DNA of 64,000 nucleotides from Reyranella sp. (GCF_030651995.1 NZ_JAUSBN010000085.1:1-64000); one strand, 5' to 3'; counted from the stretch's first letter, positions 1 through 8,721 are shown. Made by a program: numbers and translations. The notes: generated by a model not told the origin, from the sequence alone.

Positions 1-774
1 CCGGCCCTTCACGTCGGCATAGAAGGCGCGGGCGTCGGCGATCGGGCCGCCGGCGGCGAACACCATCTCGGCGGTCTCGGCGGCGAGCTGGCGGCCGGCA
101 TCCGAGGCGCCGGCCTGCACGATGACGGGCCAGCCCTGCACCGGCCGGGCGATGTTCAGCGGCCCGCGGACCTTCAGATACTTGCCCTTGTGATCGAGCA
201 CATGCAGCCGCGCCGGATCGAAGTAGATGCCGTTTTCGAGGTCGCGCACGAAGGCGTCGTCGGCCCACGAGTCCCACAGGCCCGTCACCACGTCGAAGAA
301 CTCCCGGGCGCGGGCGTAGCGCTCGGCATGGGGCATCTGGTCGTCCAGGCCGAAGTTCAGCGCGGCATCGGGGTTGGAGGTCGTCACCAGGTTCCAGCCG
401 GCACGGCCTTCGCTGATATGGTCGAGCGAGGCGAAGCGGCGGGCGATCGTGTAGGCCGGCTCGAAGGTGCTCGAGGCGGTGGCGATCAGGCCGAGGTGCT
501 TCGTGGCCATCGCCAGCGCCGGCAGAAGGGTCAGCGGATCGAACGAGGTCACCGTGGCGCTGCGCTTGAGCGCGTCCATCGGCATGTTCAGCACGGCCAG
601 GTGATCGGCCATGAAGAAGGCGTCGAACTTGCCGCGCTCCAAGGTCTGGGCATATCGCACCAGCGCCTTCAGATTGAAGTTGGCGTCCGGCGTGCCGCCG
701 GGATAGCGCCACGCGGCGGTGTGGATGCTGACAGGGCGCATGAAGGCGCCGAGGCGAAGCTTCTTCTGGGTCAT
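1..774 (-). CDS. FMN-dependent monooxygenase, NtaA/SnaA/DszA family (C-terminus beyond window)
   Basis: The reading frame starts at the ATG at 774 and runs off the window at base 1, giving about 258 N-terminal residues of a family usually near 440. It begins MTQKKLRLGAFMRP and has the bacterial-luciferase-like pattern of the class: GGTPDANFN, then FFMADHLAV, ATASSTFEPAY, SEGRAGWNLVTTS and GWPVIVQAGASDAGR. Members take FMNH2 from a separate reductase and oxidise organic ligands or sulfur compounds (nitrilotriacetate, sulfones); the substrate cannot be read here. The gene lies downstream of an amidase on the same strand, but a hairpin at 841-869 lies between them, so co-transcription is uncertain. 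Confidence 0.88.
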   Translation of the reverse strand, partial: MTQKKLRLGAFMRPVSIHTAAWRYPGGTPDANFNLKALVRYAQTLERGKFDAFFMADHLAVLNMPMDALKRSATVTSFDPLTLLPALAMATKHLGLIATASSTFEPAYTIARRFASLDHISEGRAGWNLVTTSNPDAALNFGLDDQMPHAERYARAREFFDVVTGLWDSWADDAFVRDLENGIYFDPARLHVLDHKGKYLKVRGPLNIARPVQGWPVIVQAGASDAGRQLAAETAEMVFAAGGPIADARAFYADVKGR

Positions 775-840
775 GGGCGATATGTTGCGCCCGCCGGGCG
801 GACCGGCAAGGCCCGCTCGGACGACAAGAACTAATTCGAC

Positions 841-869
841 GAAAAGTTTCCCCGATCAGATGATCGGGG
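841..869 (-). terminator. hairpin terminator at the end of the amidase gene
   Basis: A 9-bp perfect stem (850-858 with 861-869, arms CCCCGATCA/TGATCGGGG) with a tiny loop is followed on the minus strand by AAACTTTTC. The stem overlaps the last codons and the TGA of the amidase. The loop is only 2 nt, so in RNA the top pairs would open. The U-tract is short; a leaky terminator before the monooxygenase gene is the likely reading. Confidence 0.5.
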
Positions 870-2250
870 GGTGCTTTTTGTCCGTCCCGGCTACGCGTTC
901 CCAGGCGCGCGCGACCTGGAACACAGTCGCCTCGTCGAAGTAGCGGCCGACGAACTGCACCGACAACGGCAGGCCGCCGACCGACAGGCCCGCCATCATG
1001 GCGAGCGCCGGATGGCCGGTCACGTTGAACGGCGTGCGGGCCTGGCGCGGATAGGTGCGCTCGACCTCGGCGGGATCCTCGATGCGACACGCAGGGTCCA
1101 TCGAGCTGGCGCAGAGCAGCACGTCGACCTCGCGCAAGGCGGCCTCGACTTCGGCGATCATCTGCAGGCGGCGGCGGCTCGCCAGCATGTAGTCGCCCGC
1201 GCTCATGAAGGCGCCGGCCATCAGGCGCTGACGGCCCAGCTTCCCGTAGTCGCCGGGTCGCTCGCTGAGCCACGGTCCATGGATCGACCAGGCCTCGCTT
1301 TGCAGGATCACGCGGTTCACGGCGCCGAACTCGCCGAGCGTCGGCAAGGTGATGGTGCGCACCTCGGCGCCCTCGACCTGCAAGCTGCGCGCGACATGTT
1401 CCAGCGCCGCCGTGACCTCGGGATCGGCCGGCGTGTCGATCTCGTGGAAATGCCGCACGAAGCCCACGCGCAGTCCGCGGATGCCGCGGTCGAGCGCCTG
1501 GCCATAGTGGCCTTGCGCTGCCGCGGCGCTGCCGGGATCGCGCGGATCATGGCCGGCGATGGCTTCCAGCATCAGGGCATTGTCGGCGACGGTGCGGGTC
1601 ATCGGCCCGACATGGTCGAGCGTGAAGGAGAGCGGGAAGACGCCGCGGCGAGAGACCAGGCCATAGGTCGGCTTCAGGCCGACGATGCCGCAGCAGCTCG
1701 CCGGGTTGCGCACGCTGCCGCCGGTATCCGTGCCCAGCGCCATCGGGAACAGGCCGGCCGCCACGCCGGAGCCGGAGCCGGACGAGGAGCCGCCGGGATG
1801 ATGATCGGTGTTCCAGGGATTGCGCGCCGGCGGCCAGGGAAGATCGAAGCTCGGCCCGCCGATGGCGAATTCGTGCGTGGAGAGCTTGCCCAGCACGATG
1901 GCGCCGGCACCGCGCAGCTTCTCGACGCAGACCGCGTCGGCGGTCGCCATGTTGTCCTGCCGGACCTTCGAATGGCAGGTCGTCGGCAGGCCCGCGACAT
2001 CGATGATGTCCTTGATGCCGACCGGCACGCCGTGCAGCGGCCCGCGCAGCCGGCCCGATTGCGCCTCCGTTTCGGCGGCGAGAGCGGCGGCCATCGCGGC
2101 CTCGCCATCGACGCGGATGAAGGCGTTGAGCTTGGGATCGAGTTGCTCGATACGATCGAGCAGCGCCTTGGTCAGATCGACGGGCGAGAGTTCCTTCGCG
2201 GCGATCGCGCGGGCGGCCGCTCCCACCGTCATCCAGTGCAGGTCGCTCAT
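856..2250 (-). CDS. amidase signature family hydrolase
   Basis: 464 aa, the usual length of the amidase signature family (GatA/AtzE/indoleacetamide hydrolase-like). The Ser-cisSer-Lys triad is visible: Lys in GVPVGIKDIIDVAGLPTT, the Gly/Ser stretch GGSSSGSGSGVAAG, and the nucleophile Ser in DTGGSVRNPAS. It would hydrolyse a C-N amide bond; the substrate is unknown. The start overlaps the stop of the small AtzG-like gene by ATGA, which implies translational coupling. That pairing is known for 1-carboxybiuret hydrolase AtzE, where AtzG is the small subunit, and for GatA, which needs GatC. No gatB is nearby, so a tRNA amidotransferase role is unlikely. Confidence 0.9.
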   Translation of the reverse strand: MSDLHWMTVGAAARAIAAKELSPVDLTKALLDRIEQLDPKLNAFIRVDGEAAMAAALAAETEAQSGRLRGPLHGVPVGIKDIIDVAGLPTTCHSKVRQDNMATADAVCVEKLRGAGAIVLGKLSTHEFAIGGPSFDLPWPPARNPWNTDHHPGGSSSGSGSGVAAGLFPMALGTDTGGSVRNPASCCGIVGLKPTYGLVSRRGVFPLSFTLDHVGPMTRTVADNALMLEAIAGHDPRDPGSAAAAQGHYGQALDRGIRGLRVGFVRHFHEIDTPADPEVTAALEHVARSLQVEGAEVRTITLPTLGEFGAVNRVILQSEAWSIHGPWLSERPGDYGKLGRQRLMAGAFMSAGDYMLASRRRLQMIAEVEAALREVDVLLCASSMDPACRIEDPAEVERTYPRQARTPFNVTGHPALAMMAGLSVGGLPLSVQFVGRYFDEATVFQVARAWERVAGTDKKHPPII

Positions 2251-2429
2251 AGCGTCGTCCCCGCCTTCATGGGGGGCCAGGGCTCGGCCGCCGGATCGGC
2301 GGGGCGCTTGATCTTCTGCGCCACGTCGGCTGCCTGTCTGGCCGAGATCGCCACGTCGTCCGGAAACTCTGCCAGCGCCTTGGCGAGGCCGGCCCGGTGC
2401 GCCAGCACCTCAATCGTGTTCTTGTCCAC
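2247..2429 (-). CDS. AtzG-like (DUF4089-type) small amidase partner
   Basis: A 60-aa protein starting at a GTG preceded by GGAGAG. It is a short helical polypeptide (DKNTIEVLAHRAGLAKALAEF...) ending in a Pro-rich tail AADPAAEPWPPMKAGTTL. Size, position and coupling (4-nt overlap with the amidase start) match the AtzG/GatC-like proteins that sit beside AtzE-type amidases and stabilise the complex. The similarity is judged by eye. It could also be an unrelated small ORF, but codon use and the overlap argue for a real gene. Confidence 0.7.
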   Translation of the reverse strand: MDKNTIEVLAHRAGLAKALAEFPDDVAISARQAADVAQKIKRPADPAAEPWPPMKAGTTL

Positions 2430-2488
2430 GGGATCTCTCCATCATTCCGAGGGATGCAGGCACGAGTCGTGCCAGCCACCCGCAGAGT

Positions 2489-3709
2489 TTAACGCGTCGG
2501 AACGCTGGTCGACGAGCCCAGTCCGGGCGGCGCCTTGTGCCAGGCGCGGCCCTCCACGATCTCCCGCACGCCGTATTCGTAGAGCGCGTTCATGTAGGCC
2601 TGGTCGAATTCGCCCTTCTTGGGGAAATTGAAGTCCCGCCCGATGTAGGTGAGGTTGTAGTCGACCTTGTCGCGTTGCGAGACGAAGTAGGTCCGGAGCA
2701 CGTCGTTGACGCCGCTGGCCGCCAGCATCGTCGCGATCGCGCGACCGGCGATGGTGATGGTCCGCCGCTCGGCCATCGCATAGTCCGGGTCGAGGCGGGC
2801 ATTGCGGATGATATAGGCCCGGCGCTCGCGCTTGATGTTGCTGGCGGACATGTCGATGGACGGCGGATAGAGGAAGAGCTGGGCGATGGCGCCGCCGTCG
2901 ACATGCAGCTCCTGGTATTTCTTGCCGTCGAGCTCGACGTCGATCAACACCGGCTGGAAGGCGCCGGGAATGGCCGCCGAGGCCCGCAGGATCTTGCGGA
3001 AGAGGTCGAGTGCGCCGGGGTGGCCGCTGGCGGCGATGGCACCGATGTTCCAGATCACCGGCCGCTGGGCATCGAGGTCGGTCGTGCCGATCATCAGCAG
3101 CCGGCCCTTGTTGTATTCAGCGGCGATCGCGTCGAACATCTTCTGGTCGGCATACGTCGCGATGATCTGGGCGAGCGGCCCCGTATCGGCCATGGCGTCG
3201 TCGAACAGGGCCGCCGTGAGGCCGCGCATGCGGAACACCTTGTCCGGCGTCATGGTCGTGTAGACTTCGCGCAACTGCGCATCGTAGTCCGAACCCAGGA
3301 AGGCGAAGGGCGCGATGAGTGCGCCGGTGCTGACGCCGGTGACCATCTTGAACGTCGGGCGCGTCCCGACGGCCGTCCAGCCGTTCATGATTCCGGCGCC
3401 GAAAGCCCCGTTGTCACCGCCCCCGGACACGGCGAGGAAATAGGCCGGCGGCGGTCGCGTCGGCATCTTCCCCTCGGCGCGCAGGGCGGCCGCTTCGCGC
3501 ACGCCCGATTGCATCCCCTCCTCGACCATCAGCCTGGGATCGCCATCGGCGTAGAAGCGCGCATTGGGAATGCCGAGCGGCATCGCGCGCACTGTGTCGA
3601 CGCGCGGCACCGCCTCTCCGCGTTCCGGAATGGAACAGCCCGTTCCGGCGAGACAGACCGTTGCAGCGACAAGCAGGAGCCAACGGCGGCCCTTTGTGAT
3701 TCTCGACAT
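2489..3709 (-). CDS. patatin-like phospholipase, probable exported lipoprotein
   Basis: 406 aa from the ATG at 3709, chosen because AGAGGGGA lies just upstream; an upstream ATG would add seven residues. An N-terminal hydrophobic segment ends in CLAGTGCS; the -3 residue is not the usual Leu, so the lipobox is weak. Patatin features follow in order: oxyanion loop SGGGDNGAFGAG, nucleophile elbow GVSTG, and the catalytic Asp in DGG. This is a Ser/Asp dyad lipid acyl hydrolase, likely acting in the envelope. It follows the RlmI-like gene by 25 nt, so probably shares its transcript. Confidence 0.85.
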   Translation of the reverse strand: MSRITKGRRWLLLVAATVCLAGTGCSIPERGEAVPRVDTVRAMPLGIPNARFYADGDPRLMVEEGMQSGVREAAALRAEGKMPTRPPPAYFLAVSGGGDNGAFGAGIMNGWTAVGTRPTFKMVTGVSTGALIAPFAFLGSDYDAQLREVYTTMTPDKVFRMRGLTAALFDDAMADTGPLAQIIATYADQKMFDAIAAEYNKGRLLMIGTTDLDAQRPVIWNIGAIAASGHPGALDLFRKILRASAAIPGAFQPVLIDVELDGKKYQELHVDGGAIAQLFLYPPSIDMSASNIKRERRAYIIRNARLDPDYAMAERRTITIAGRAIATMLAASGVNDVLRTYFVSQRDKVDYNLTYIGRDFNFPKKGEFDQAYMNALYEYGVREIVEGRAWHKAPPGLGSSTSVPTR

Positions 3710-3734
3710 TCCCCTCTCCCCCCAACTCACATGG

Positions 3735-4919
3735 TCAGTCCAGTTGCAGCAGCATGGCTTTCAGATAGGCCGTCTCCGGCAGGTTCGGATGAACCGGATG
3801 ATCCAGCGCCGCGCCGCTGCTCAGCAGGATGCGGCCGCTGCGCTCGGCATCGCGCAGGCCGCGCCGGACCTGCTCGGCAAACAGCGGCTGATCGACGAGG
3901 TGGGAGCACGATGCCACGAAGAAGAAGCCGCCCTTGGTGACCAGCGGCGCCGCCAGACGCACCAGCTTGCGATAGCCCTGCGCGCCGGTCTTGAGGTCCT
4001 TGCGGCTCTTCACGAAGGCCGGCGGATCGCAGATCACGACCTCGTAGCTGCGCGGCTTCTCCTTCTCCAGGGTTTCGAACACTTCGCCCTTGCGGAAGGA
4101 CACGATCTGTTCGACGCCGTTCAGGGCCGCCGCCTTCTGGGCCGCATTGAGGGCGGGCTGCGAACGATCGAGGCAGACCACGGACGTCGCCCCGCGCGTC
4201 GCCGCCAGGACACCGAAGCCGCCGCTATAGCAATAGGCGTCGAGGACTCGGGCGTCCTTCGCGAGGCCCGCCATGAAACGCCGGTTGTCGCGCTGGTCGT
4301 AGAACCAGCCGGTCTTCTGGCCCTCGGACAGATCGGCCACGAAGCGCGCATCGTTCTCGATCAGCTCGATGCTGCCGGCCTGGCCCTTGGCCACGACCAC
4401 CTCGCGCGTCAGCCCTTCGAGCTCGCGCACCGGCGAATCGTTCTTGAGGATGATGGTCGTCGGCGAGAATTCGGCTTCCAGCGCCTCCAGCAGGATCGGC
4501 GTCAGCGCATCCATGCCGGCGGTATTGACCTGCACCACGAAGGCATCGCCGAAGCGGTCGATGATCACCCCCGGCAGGCCGTCGGCCTCGGCATGGATCA
4601 ACCGGTAATAGGGTACGCCGACCAGCCGGTCGCGCAGCGCCGCCGCCTGGGTCAGGCGACGGCCGATGAACAGGGCATCGACGTGCGCTTCAGGGTTCGT
4701 GCTGAGAACGCGCGCCGCGATCAGCGAATGCGGATTGAAGGTGACCAGCGCCAGCGCCTCGCCGCCCGGCGCGCGCAGGGTCGCGAGGCTGCCGACCGGA
4801 ATCGCCTTGGCGTCGGCGTCCATCAGGATCTCGTTGGAGAAGGCCCAGGGATGGCCGGCACGGACACGGCGATCCTCGCCGGCGCGCAGGATGACGGTGG
4901 GGAGCTTCTTCAGGGCCAC
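3735..4919 (-). CDS. rlmI: class I rRNA cytosine-C5 methyltransferase, RlmI-like
   Basis: 394 aa from a GTG at 4919. The SD GAGGAG lies inside the last codons of ggt, and only 2 nt separate the two genes. An N-terminal PUA-like domain (VRAGHPWAFSNEI) is followed by an SAM-binding Rossmann domain: DLSEGQKTGWFYDQRDNR, VLDAYCYSGGFGV, the motif IV CDPPAF, and a catalytic-type Cys in FFVASCSHLV. E. coli RlmI methylates C1962 of 23S rRNA and has the same domain order and length (396 aa). Family assignment is firm; the exact target base is by homology. Confidence 0.88.
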   Translation of the reverse strand: MALKKLPTVILRAGEDRRVRAGHPWAFSNEILMDADAKAIPVGSLATLRAPGGEALALVTFNPHSLIAARVLSTNPEAHVDALFIGRRLTQAAALRDRLVGVPYYRLIHAEADGLPGVIIDRFGDAFVVQVNTAGMDALTPILLEALEAEFSPTTIILKNDSPVRELEGLTREVVVAKGQAGSIELIENDARFVADLSEGQKTGWFYDQRDNRRFMAGLAKDARVLDAYCYSGGFGVLAATRGATSVVCLDRSQPALNAAQKAAALNGVEQIVSFRKGEVFETLEKEKPRSYEVVICDPPAFVKSRKDLKTGAQGYRKLVRLAAPLVTKGGFFFVASCSHLVDQPLFAEQVRRGLRDAERSGRILLSSGAALDHPVHPNLPETAYLKAMLLQLD

Positions 4920-4921
4920 TT

Positions 4922-6577
4922 CTATTCTCCTCGGGCGACGCCATCGCGCCGCGGATCGGCGCCGCCCTCCCATCCGTCGCCACTGCGCCGGAGGGCGGTC
5001 AGGCCGCCTTCATGCCGGCGGACTTGTACTTCATGGCCCAGCGCGCGCAAGGCGGCCGCGTGGTCGGCGATCGGCGTCCCCTCCTCCAGCTCGGTCGCGC
5101 CGTTCAGATTGGTCACCCGCGGCAGGTCGACCGCAGCCTGCGCGGACAGGTCCCAGTCCAGCAGGCCGATCAGCGTCTGCAGCGTGTCGCCGATGATCCT
5201 GGCCCCGCCCGCCGAGCCCAACGCCGCGACGAGCCTGCCGTTCCGGTCGAGCACGAAGGTCGGCGACATGGACGAGCGCGGTCGCTTGCCGGGCTGCACG
5301 CGGTTGGCCACGGGCTTGCCGTCGAGTTCGGGACGGGGCGCGAAGTCGGTGAGCTCGTTGTTCAGGAGGAAGCCGCGCACCATCATGTGGGCGCCGAACG
5401 GCGCCTCGATCGTGGTGGTGAAGCTGACGGCATTACCCCAGCGATCGACGATGCTCACATGGCTGGTGCCGCGCTCGACATAGCCGGGGGGCACGCCGGG
5501 ACCGACCCGGCCCATGCTGCGATCCGGCGACATCAGCTTGCGACGCTCCGCGAGATAATCAGGCGACAGCAACCCTGCCACCGGCACGTCCACGAAGGCG
5601 GGATCGGCGACGTAACGGTCGCGATCGGCGAAGGCGAGCCGGCTCGCCTCGGCGATCAGGTGGACGGCGCGAAGGTCGTTGGGAGGATCGCGCTGGAGGT
5701 CGAACGGCTGGATCAGGCCCAGCACCTGCAGGATCGCGATTCCGCCGGAGGAGGGAGGCGGCATCCCGCAAACGACCCAGACGCGATAGGCCCCGCACAC
5801 GGGCTCGCGCTTGATCGGTCGGTAGTCGGCGAGATCGGCGGCGGAGAGCGTGCCGGGCCGGGGATGGCTGCGCACGCGCTCGATCATCTCCGCCGCGACC
5901 GGACCTTCGTACATCACGCGCGCGCCCTGCCGCGCGATCAGACCCATCGTCTCGGCAAGCGCCGGATTGGAGATGCGCTCGCCCGGCTTGCGCGGCGACC
6001 CGTCAACGTTGAAGTAGGTCTCGCGGATCGCCTGCTCCTCACGCAGCGCCGGAATCCTCTGCAGCCACGCGGCGAGACGCGACGAGACCGGGAAGCCGTC
6101 GCGGGCGGTGGCGATCGCCGGGCCGAACAACTCGCTCCAGGCAAGCTTGCCCTTCTCCCTGTGCGCGAGTTCCAGCATGGCCAGGAGGCCGGGAACGCCG
6201 ACCGAGATGCCCGAGGCCACGGCTTCGCGGTACCCGAGGGGCTTGCCGTCGGCCGAAAGGAACATGGTCGGACTTGCGCCGGCCGGCGCCGTCTCGCGCC
6301 CGTCGTAGACGGTGATGGCGTGACCGGTGCCGTCATAGTGCAGCAGGAAGCCGCCACCGCCGATGCCCGACGCATGCGGCTCGACGACACCCAGCATCAT
6401 CTGCACGGCAATCGCCGCATCGACGGCGGTGCCGCCGCGTCGAAGCATCTCCAGCCCGGCCTCGACGGCCATCGGATGCGCCGCCGCCACCATCGACGGC
6501 GGTGCCGCCTGCACGGAAGACACGCGACAGGCCGCGACCAGCAGCAGCGCGACCCCGAGCAGGCGACGCACGATCAT
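4922..6577 (-). CDS. ggt: gamma-glutamyltranspeptidase
   Basis: 551 aa from the ATG at 6577, which overlaps the stop of the methyltransferase gene (ATGA). The longer open frame upstream is discarded because it is low-complexity and precedes a clear signal sequence MIVRRLLGVALLLVAAC. That signal could be cut after VQA by signal peptidase I, or be a lipobox (VAAC, Cys17). The N-terminal domain has the GGT pattern AVDAAIAVQMMLGVVEPHASGIGGGGF. The autoprocessing nucleophile is Thr371 in ERGTSHVSIVD, followed by GNAVSFTTTIEAPFGA. The enzyme hydrolyses or transfers gamma-glutamyl groups of glutathione in the periplasm. Confidence 0.93.
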   Translation of the reverse strand: MIVRRLLGVALLLVAACRVSSVQAAPPSMVAAAHPMAVEAGLEMLRRGGTAVDAAIAVQMMLGVVEPHASGIGGGGFLLHYDGTGHAITVYDGRETAPAGASPTMFLSADGKPLGYREAVASGISVGVPGLLAMLELAHREKGKLAWSELFGPAIATARDGFPVSSRLAAWLQRIPALREEQAIRETYFNVDGSPRKPGERISNPALAETMGLIARQGARVMYEGPVAAEMIERVRSHPRPGTLSAADLADYRPIKREPVCGAYRVWVVCGMPPPSSGGIAILQVLGLIQPFDLQRDPPNDLRAVHLIAEASRLAFADRDRYVADPAFVDVPVAGLLSPDYLAERRKLMSPDRSMGRVGPGVPPGYVERGTSHVSIVDRWGNAVSFTTTIEAPFGAHMMVRGFLLNNELTDFAPRPELDGKPVANRVQPGKRPRSSMSPTFVLDRNGRLVAALGSAGGARIIGDTLQTLIGLLDWDLSAQAAVDLPRVTNLNGATELEEGTPIADHAAALRALGHEVQVRRHEGGLTALRRSGDGWEGGADPRRDGVARGE

Positions 6578-7377
6578 GCGCGGCGCGCCACGATGAAGAG
6601 GCGGCGGAAGGGAAACAGCGTGATGCCGTCGGGACGCGTCGGATAGGCCTTGGCGACCAGCGCGGCATAGGTCTCGTAGAACGCCGTCCGCTCCGGCTCC
6701 TGCAGCAGTTCCAGATAGGGCCGCAGCCCGGTCGACGAGGTGAACTGCGCCACCGGATCCTTGCCGGTGAGCGGCTGCTGGTAGATCGTCTCCCAGACCT
6801 CGAGGTCCGAACAGAGCGGCTTCAGCACATCGTAGTAGCGCCCGGGCTCCTCGACGCGGGCGATCGGGCGCACCTTGGTGAGCCTGTCGCGCCACGGACC
6901 GGCCTGTGCGGCTTCATGCATAGAGGCATGCGAGGGCGCCTCGTGGTTGCGCGGCATCTGGATCGCGAGCTGACCGCCCGATGGCAGCAGCTTCAGCAAC
7001 CCGGGAAACATGTCGATGTGTCCCTCGAGCCAGTGATAGGCGGCGTTGCTGTAGAGAATGCCGGGCGGCAGGGTCGGCTCGAACTGCGCGAGGTCGCCCC
7101 TGGCGAAGGTGATGCGCGCATCGACCGTCTGGCTGCGCGCCTTGGCAAGCATCTCCTCCGACGAATCGATGCCGATGACGGGCGCCTCGGGAAACCGCTC
7201 GGCAAGGATGCGCGAGATGTTGCCCGCGCCGCAGCCCAGATCGTAGACCGCATGTCCCGGCCGCGCGCCGTTCGCCGGATCGAGACGCCCCATCAGGTCG
7301 AGCGCCGGCCGCGTGCGATGATCGGCGAACTTCAGGTAGAGGTTGGCATCCCACACGGTGGACTTGGCGTCGCTCAC
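6574..7377 (-). CDS. tam: trans-aconitate 2-methyltransferase-like SAM enzyme
   Basis: 267 aa starting at GTG 7377, 1 nt after the stop of the AhpD-like gene; E. coli Tam is 252 aa. It opens with the Tam-type stretch VWDANLYLKFADHRTRPALDL, then SAM motif I VYDLGCGAGNISRILAERFP, acidic GIDSSEEML, and YSNAAYHWLEGH. C-terminal WETIYQQPLTG and FPFRRLFIVARR also fit Tam. It would methylate trans-aconitate, an aconitase inhibitor that forms spontaneously. Overlaps at both ends place it in one operon with the AhpD-like protein and ggt. Confidence 0.88.
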   Translation of the reverse strand: MSDAKSTVWDANLYLKFADHRTRPALDLMGRLDPANGARPGHAVYDLGCGAGNISRILAERFPEAPVIGIDSSEEMLAKARSQTVDARITFARGDLAQFEPTLPPGILYSNAAYHWLEGHIDMFPGLLKLLPSGGQLAIQMPRNHEAPSHASMHEAAQAGPWRDRLTKVRPIARVEEPGRYYDVLKPLCSDLEVWETIYQQPLTGKDPVAQFTSSTGLRPYLELLQEPERTAFYETYAALVAKAYPTRPDGITLFPFRRLFIVARRA

Positions 7378-7378
7378 G

Positions 7379-7777
7379 TCACTTCTCCTCGAAGGCCTCG
7401 TCGATCGGCACACGATAGCCCGTCGCGATCTTGTTGCCCTTCTGCGCGGCCAGCACGACCGCCATGAACTCGTCGAACATCTCCTCGGTCATGCCCTTCT
7501 GGCGCGCCAGGTAGCCATGCGAGTTGATGCAGTAGTCGCACTGGTTGGCGACCGACACGGCAAGATAGATCAGCTCCTTGGTGAGTCCGTCGAGTGCGCC
7601 CGGCGCCATCACCGCCTTCATCTCGGCGGCGAAGCGTTCCATCGTGTCGGGATGACGGGCCAACGCCTTCCACACGTTGTTGATGCCCGCCGGATCGATG
7701 CCCCGCGCCTTGGCGATGCCCTCGACGACGGCCTTGGCCCGCGGGTTCATGTCCTCGTACTCGGTCAGCTTGGCCAT
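7379..7777 (-). CDS. carboxymuconolactone decarboxylase / AhpD-like protein
   Basis: 132 aa, all-alpha family. The redox motif NQCDYCINSHGYLARQKG carries CxxC followed by His, as in AhpD alkylhydroperoxidases, so a peroxidase or thiol-disulfide role is more likely than lactone decarboxylation. First gene of the operon AhpD-like/tam/ggt/rlmI. A strong terminator for phbB lies just upstream at 7796-7822, so its promoter should be between 7778 and about 7850; I see no clear -35/-10 there. Confidence 0.88.
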   Translation of the reverse strand: MAKLTEYEDMNPRAKAVVEGIAKARGIDPAGINNVWKALARHPDTMERFAAEMKAVMAPGALDGLTKELIYLAVSVANQCDYCINSHGYLARQKGMTEEMFDEFMAVVLAAQKGNKIATGYRVPIDEAFEEK

Positions 7778-7795
7778 GCGTGATTGCTCCCGGAA

Positions 7796-7822
7796 TGAAA
7801 AGGGCCGGCAATGTGCCGGCCC
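7796..7822 (-). terminator. intrinsic terminator of phbB
   Basis: Perfect 9-bp GC-rich stem (7802-7810 with 7814-7822, arms GGGCCGGCA/TGCCGGCCC, loop ATG) followed on the minus strand by TTTTC. It sits 28 nt after the phbB stop. Confidence 0.85.
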
Positions 7823-7849
7823 CCATCTTGGCTTTTTCAGGCTAATTGG

Positions 7850-8575
7850 TCAGTACATATGCTGGCCGCCGTTGATCGACAGGGTCGAGCCGGTGATGAA
7901 GCCGGCATCGTCGGCGATCAGGAACATCACGCCGCGGCCGATCTCCTCGGCCTTGCCCAGCCGGCCGACCGGAATCTTGGCCACGATCTTCTCCAGCACG
8001 TTGGCCGGCACCGCCGACACCATGTCGGTATCGGTGTAGCCCGGCGCGATGGCATTCACGGTGATGCCCTTCGGCGCGCCTTCCTGGGCCAGCGCCTTGG
8101 TGAAGCCGTGGATGCCCGACTTCGCGGCCGCATAGTTCACCTGGCCGTACTGGCCGCCCTGGCCGTTGATCGAGCCGATGTTGACGATGCGGCCGAAGCC
8201 GCGGGCGTTCATGCCGTCCCACACCGCCTTGCTCATGTTGAAACAGGAGCCGAGGTTGGTGTCGATGACGGCCTCCCACATGTCGCGCGTGAGGCGGCGC
8301 ATCGTGGAATCGCGGGTGATGCCGGCATTGTTGACCAGGATCTCGACGGGCCCGAGATCCTTCTCGATCTCGGCGACGGCCTTCTGGCAGGCATCGAAAT
8401 TGCCGACGTCGAACTTGTAGACACTGATGCCATGCTCGGCCTTGAACTTGTTGGCGGCCTCGTCGTTGCCGGCGTAGGTCGCGGCGACCTTGTAGCCCTT
8501 GTCCTTCAACATCCGGGAGATGGCGGCACCGATGCCACGCGTTCCGCCCGTCACGACTGCTACCCGTCCGGCCAT
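7850..8575 (-). CDS. phbB: acetoacetyl-CoA reductase (SDR)
   Basis: 241 aa from the ATG at 8575 (SD GGGGAGGG), the typical length of PhaB/PhbB. SDR signatures: TGGTRGIG (NADPH-binding TGxxxGIG), NNAGI, catalytic Ser in NIGSINGQGGQYGQ, YAAAK, and the PhaB-type tail NAIAPGYTDTDMV. It reduces acetoacetyl-CoA to (R)-3-hydroxybutyryl-CoA for polyhydroxybutyrate. phbA lies 2 kb away on the same strand, separated by a divergent MFS gene and a lipoprotein. A FabG role is less likely given the PHA genes nearby. Confidence 0.93.
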   Translation of the reverse strand: MAGRVAVVTGGTRGIGAAISRMLKDKGYKVAATYAGNDEAANKFKAEHGISVYKFDVGNFDACQKAVAEIEKDLGPVEILVNNAGITRDSTMRRLTRDMWEAVIDTNLGSCFNMSKAVWDGMNARGFGRIVNIGSINGQGGQYGQVNYAAAKSGIHGFTKALAQEGAPKGITVNAIAPGYTDTDMVSAVPANVLEKIVAKIPVGRLGKAEEIGRGVMFLIADDAGFITGSTLSINGGQHMY

Positions 8576-8604
8576 TTTTCCCTCCCCTGGAGATTCGCCC
8601 CTGC

Positions 8605-8635
8605 AGTCTAGCCGGTTCTCCCCCATCGCAGGCAA
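8605..8635 (-). promoter_or_regulatory. possible promoter of phbB
   Basis: On the minus strand TTGCCT (8630-8635) and TAGACT (8605-8610) face phbB, with a spacer of 19 nt that is longer than ideal. Weak candidate. Confidence 0.3.
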
Positions 8636-8701
8636 GCGTCAGATTGATGTCGCCTCCCGGATCGAATTGAGCGACGCCACCGGATAGAGGCTGTCGGCGT
8701 C

Positions 8702-8718
8702 GCCGCTCTAGAAGCGGC
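8702..8718. other. inverted repeat just before the MFS start codon
   Basis: Perfect 6-bp arms GCCGCT and AGCGGC around CTAGA end 3 nt before the ATG at 8722, in the place of a ribosome-binding site. It could be an operator or an initiation-masking hairpin. Confidence 0.4.
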
Positions 8719-8721
8719 ACC

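Noticed and set aside
871..2631. 586-codon open frame on the plus strand opposite the amidase
   Set aside because: Arg/Ala/Gly/His-rich shadow of the amidase with no motif or SD; typical of GC-rich antisense frames.
6578..6895. N-terminal extension of the ggt frame
   Set aside because: Overlaps tam in another frame and precedes a clear signal peptide at 6577.
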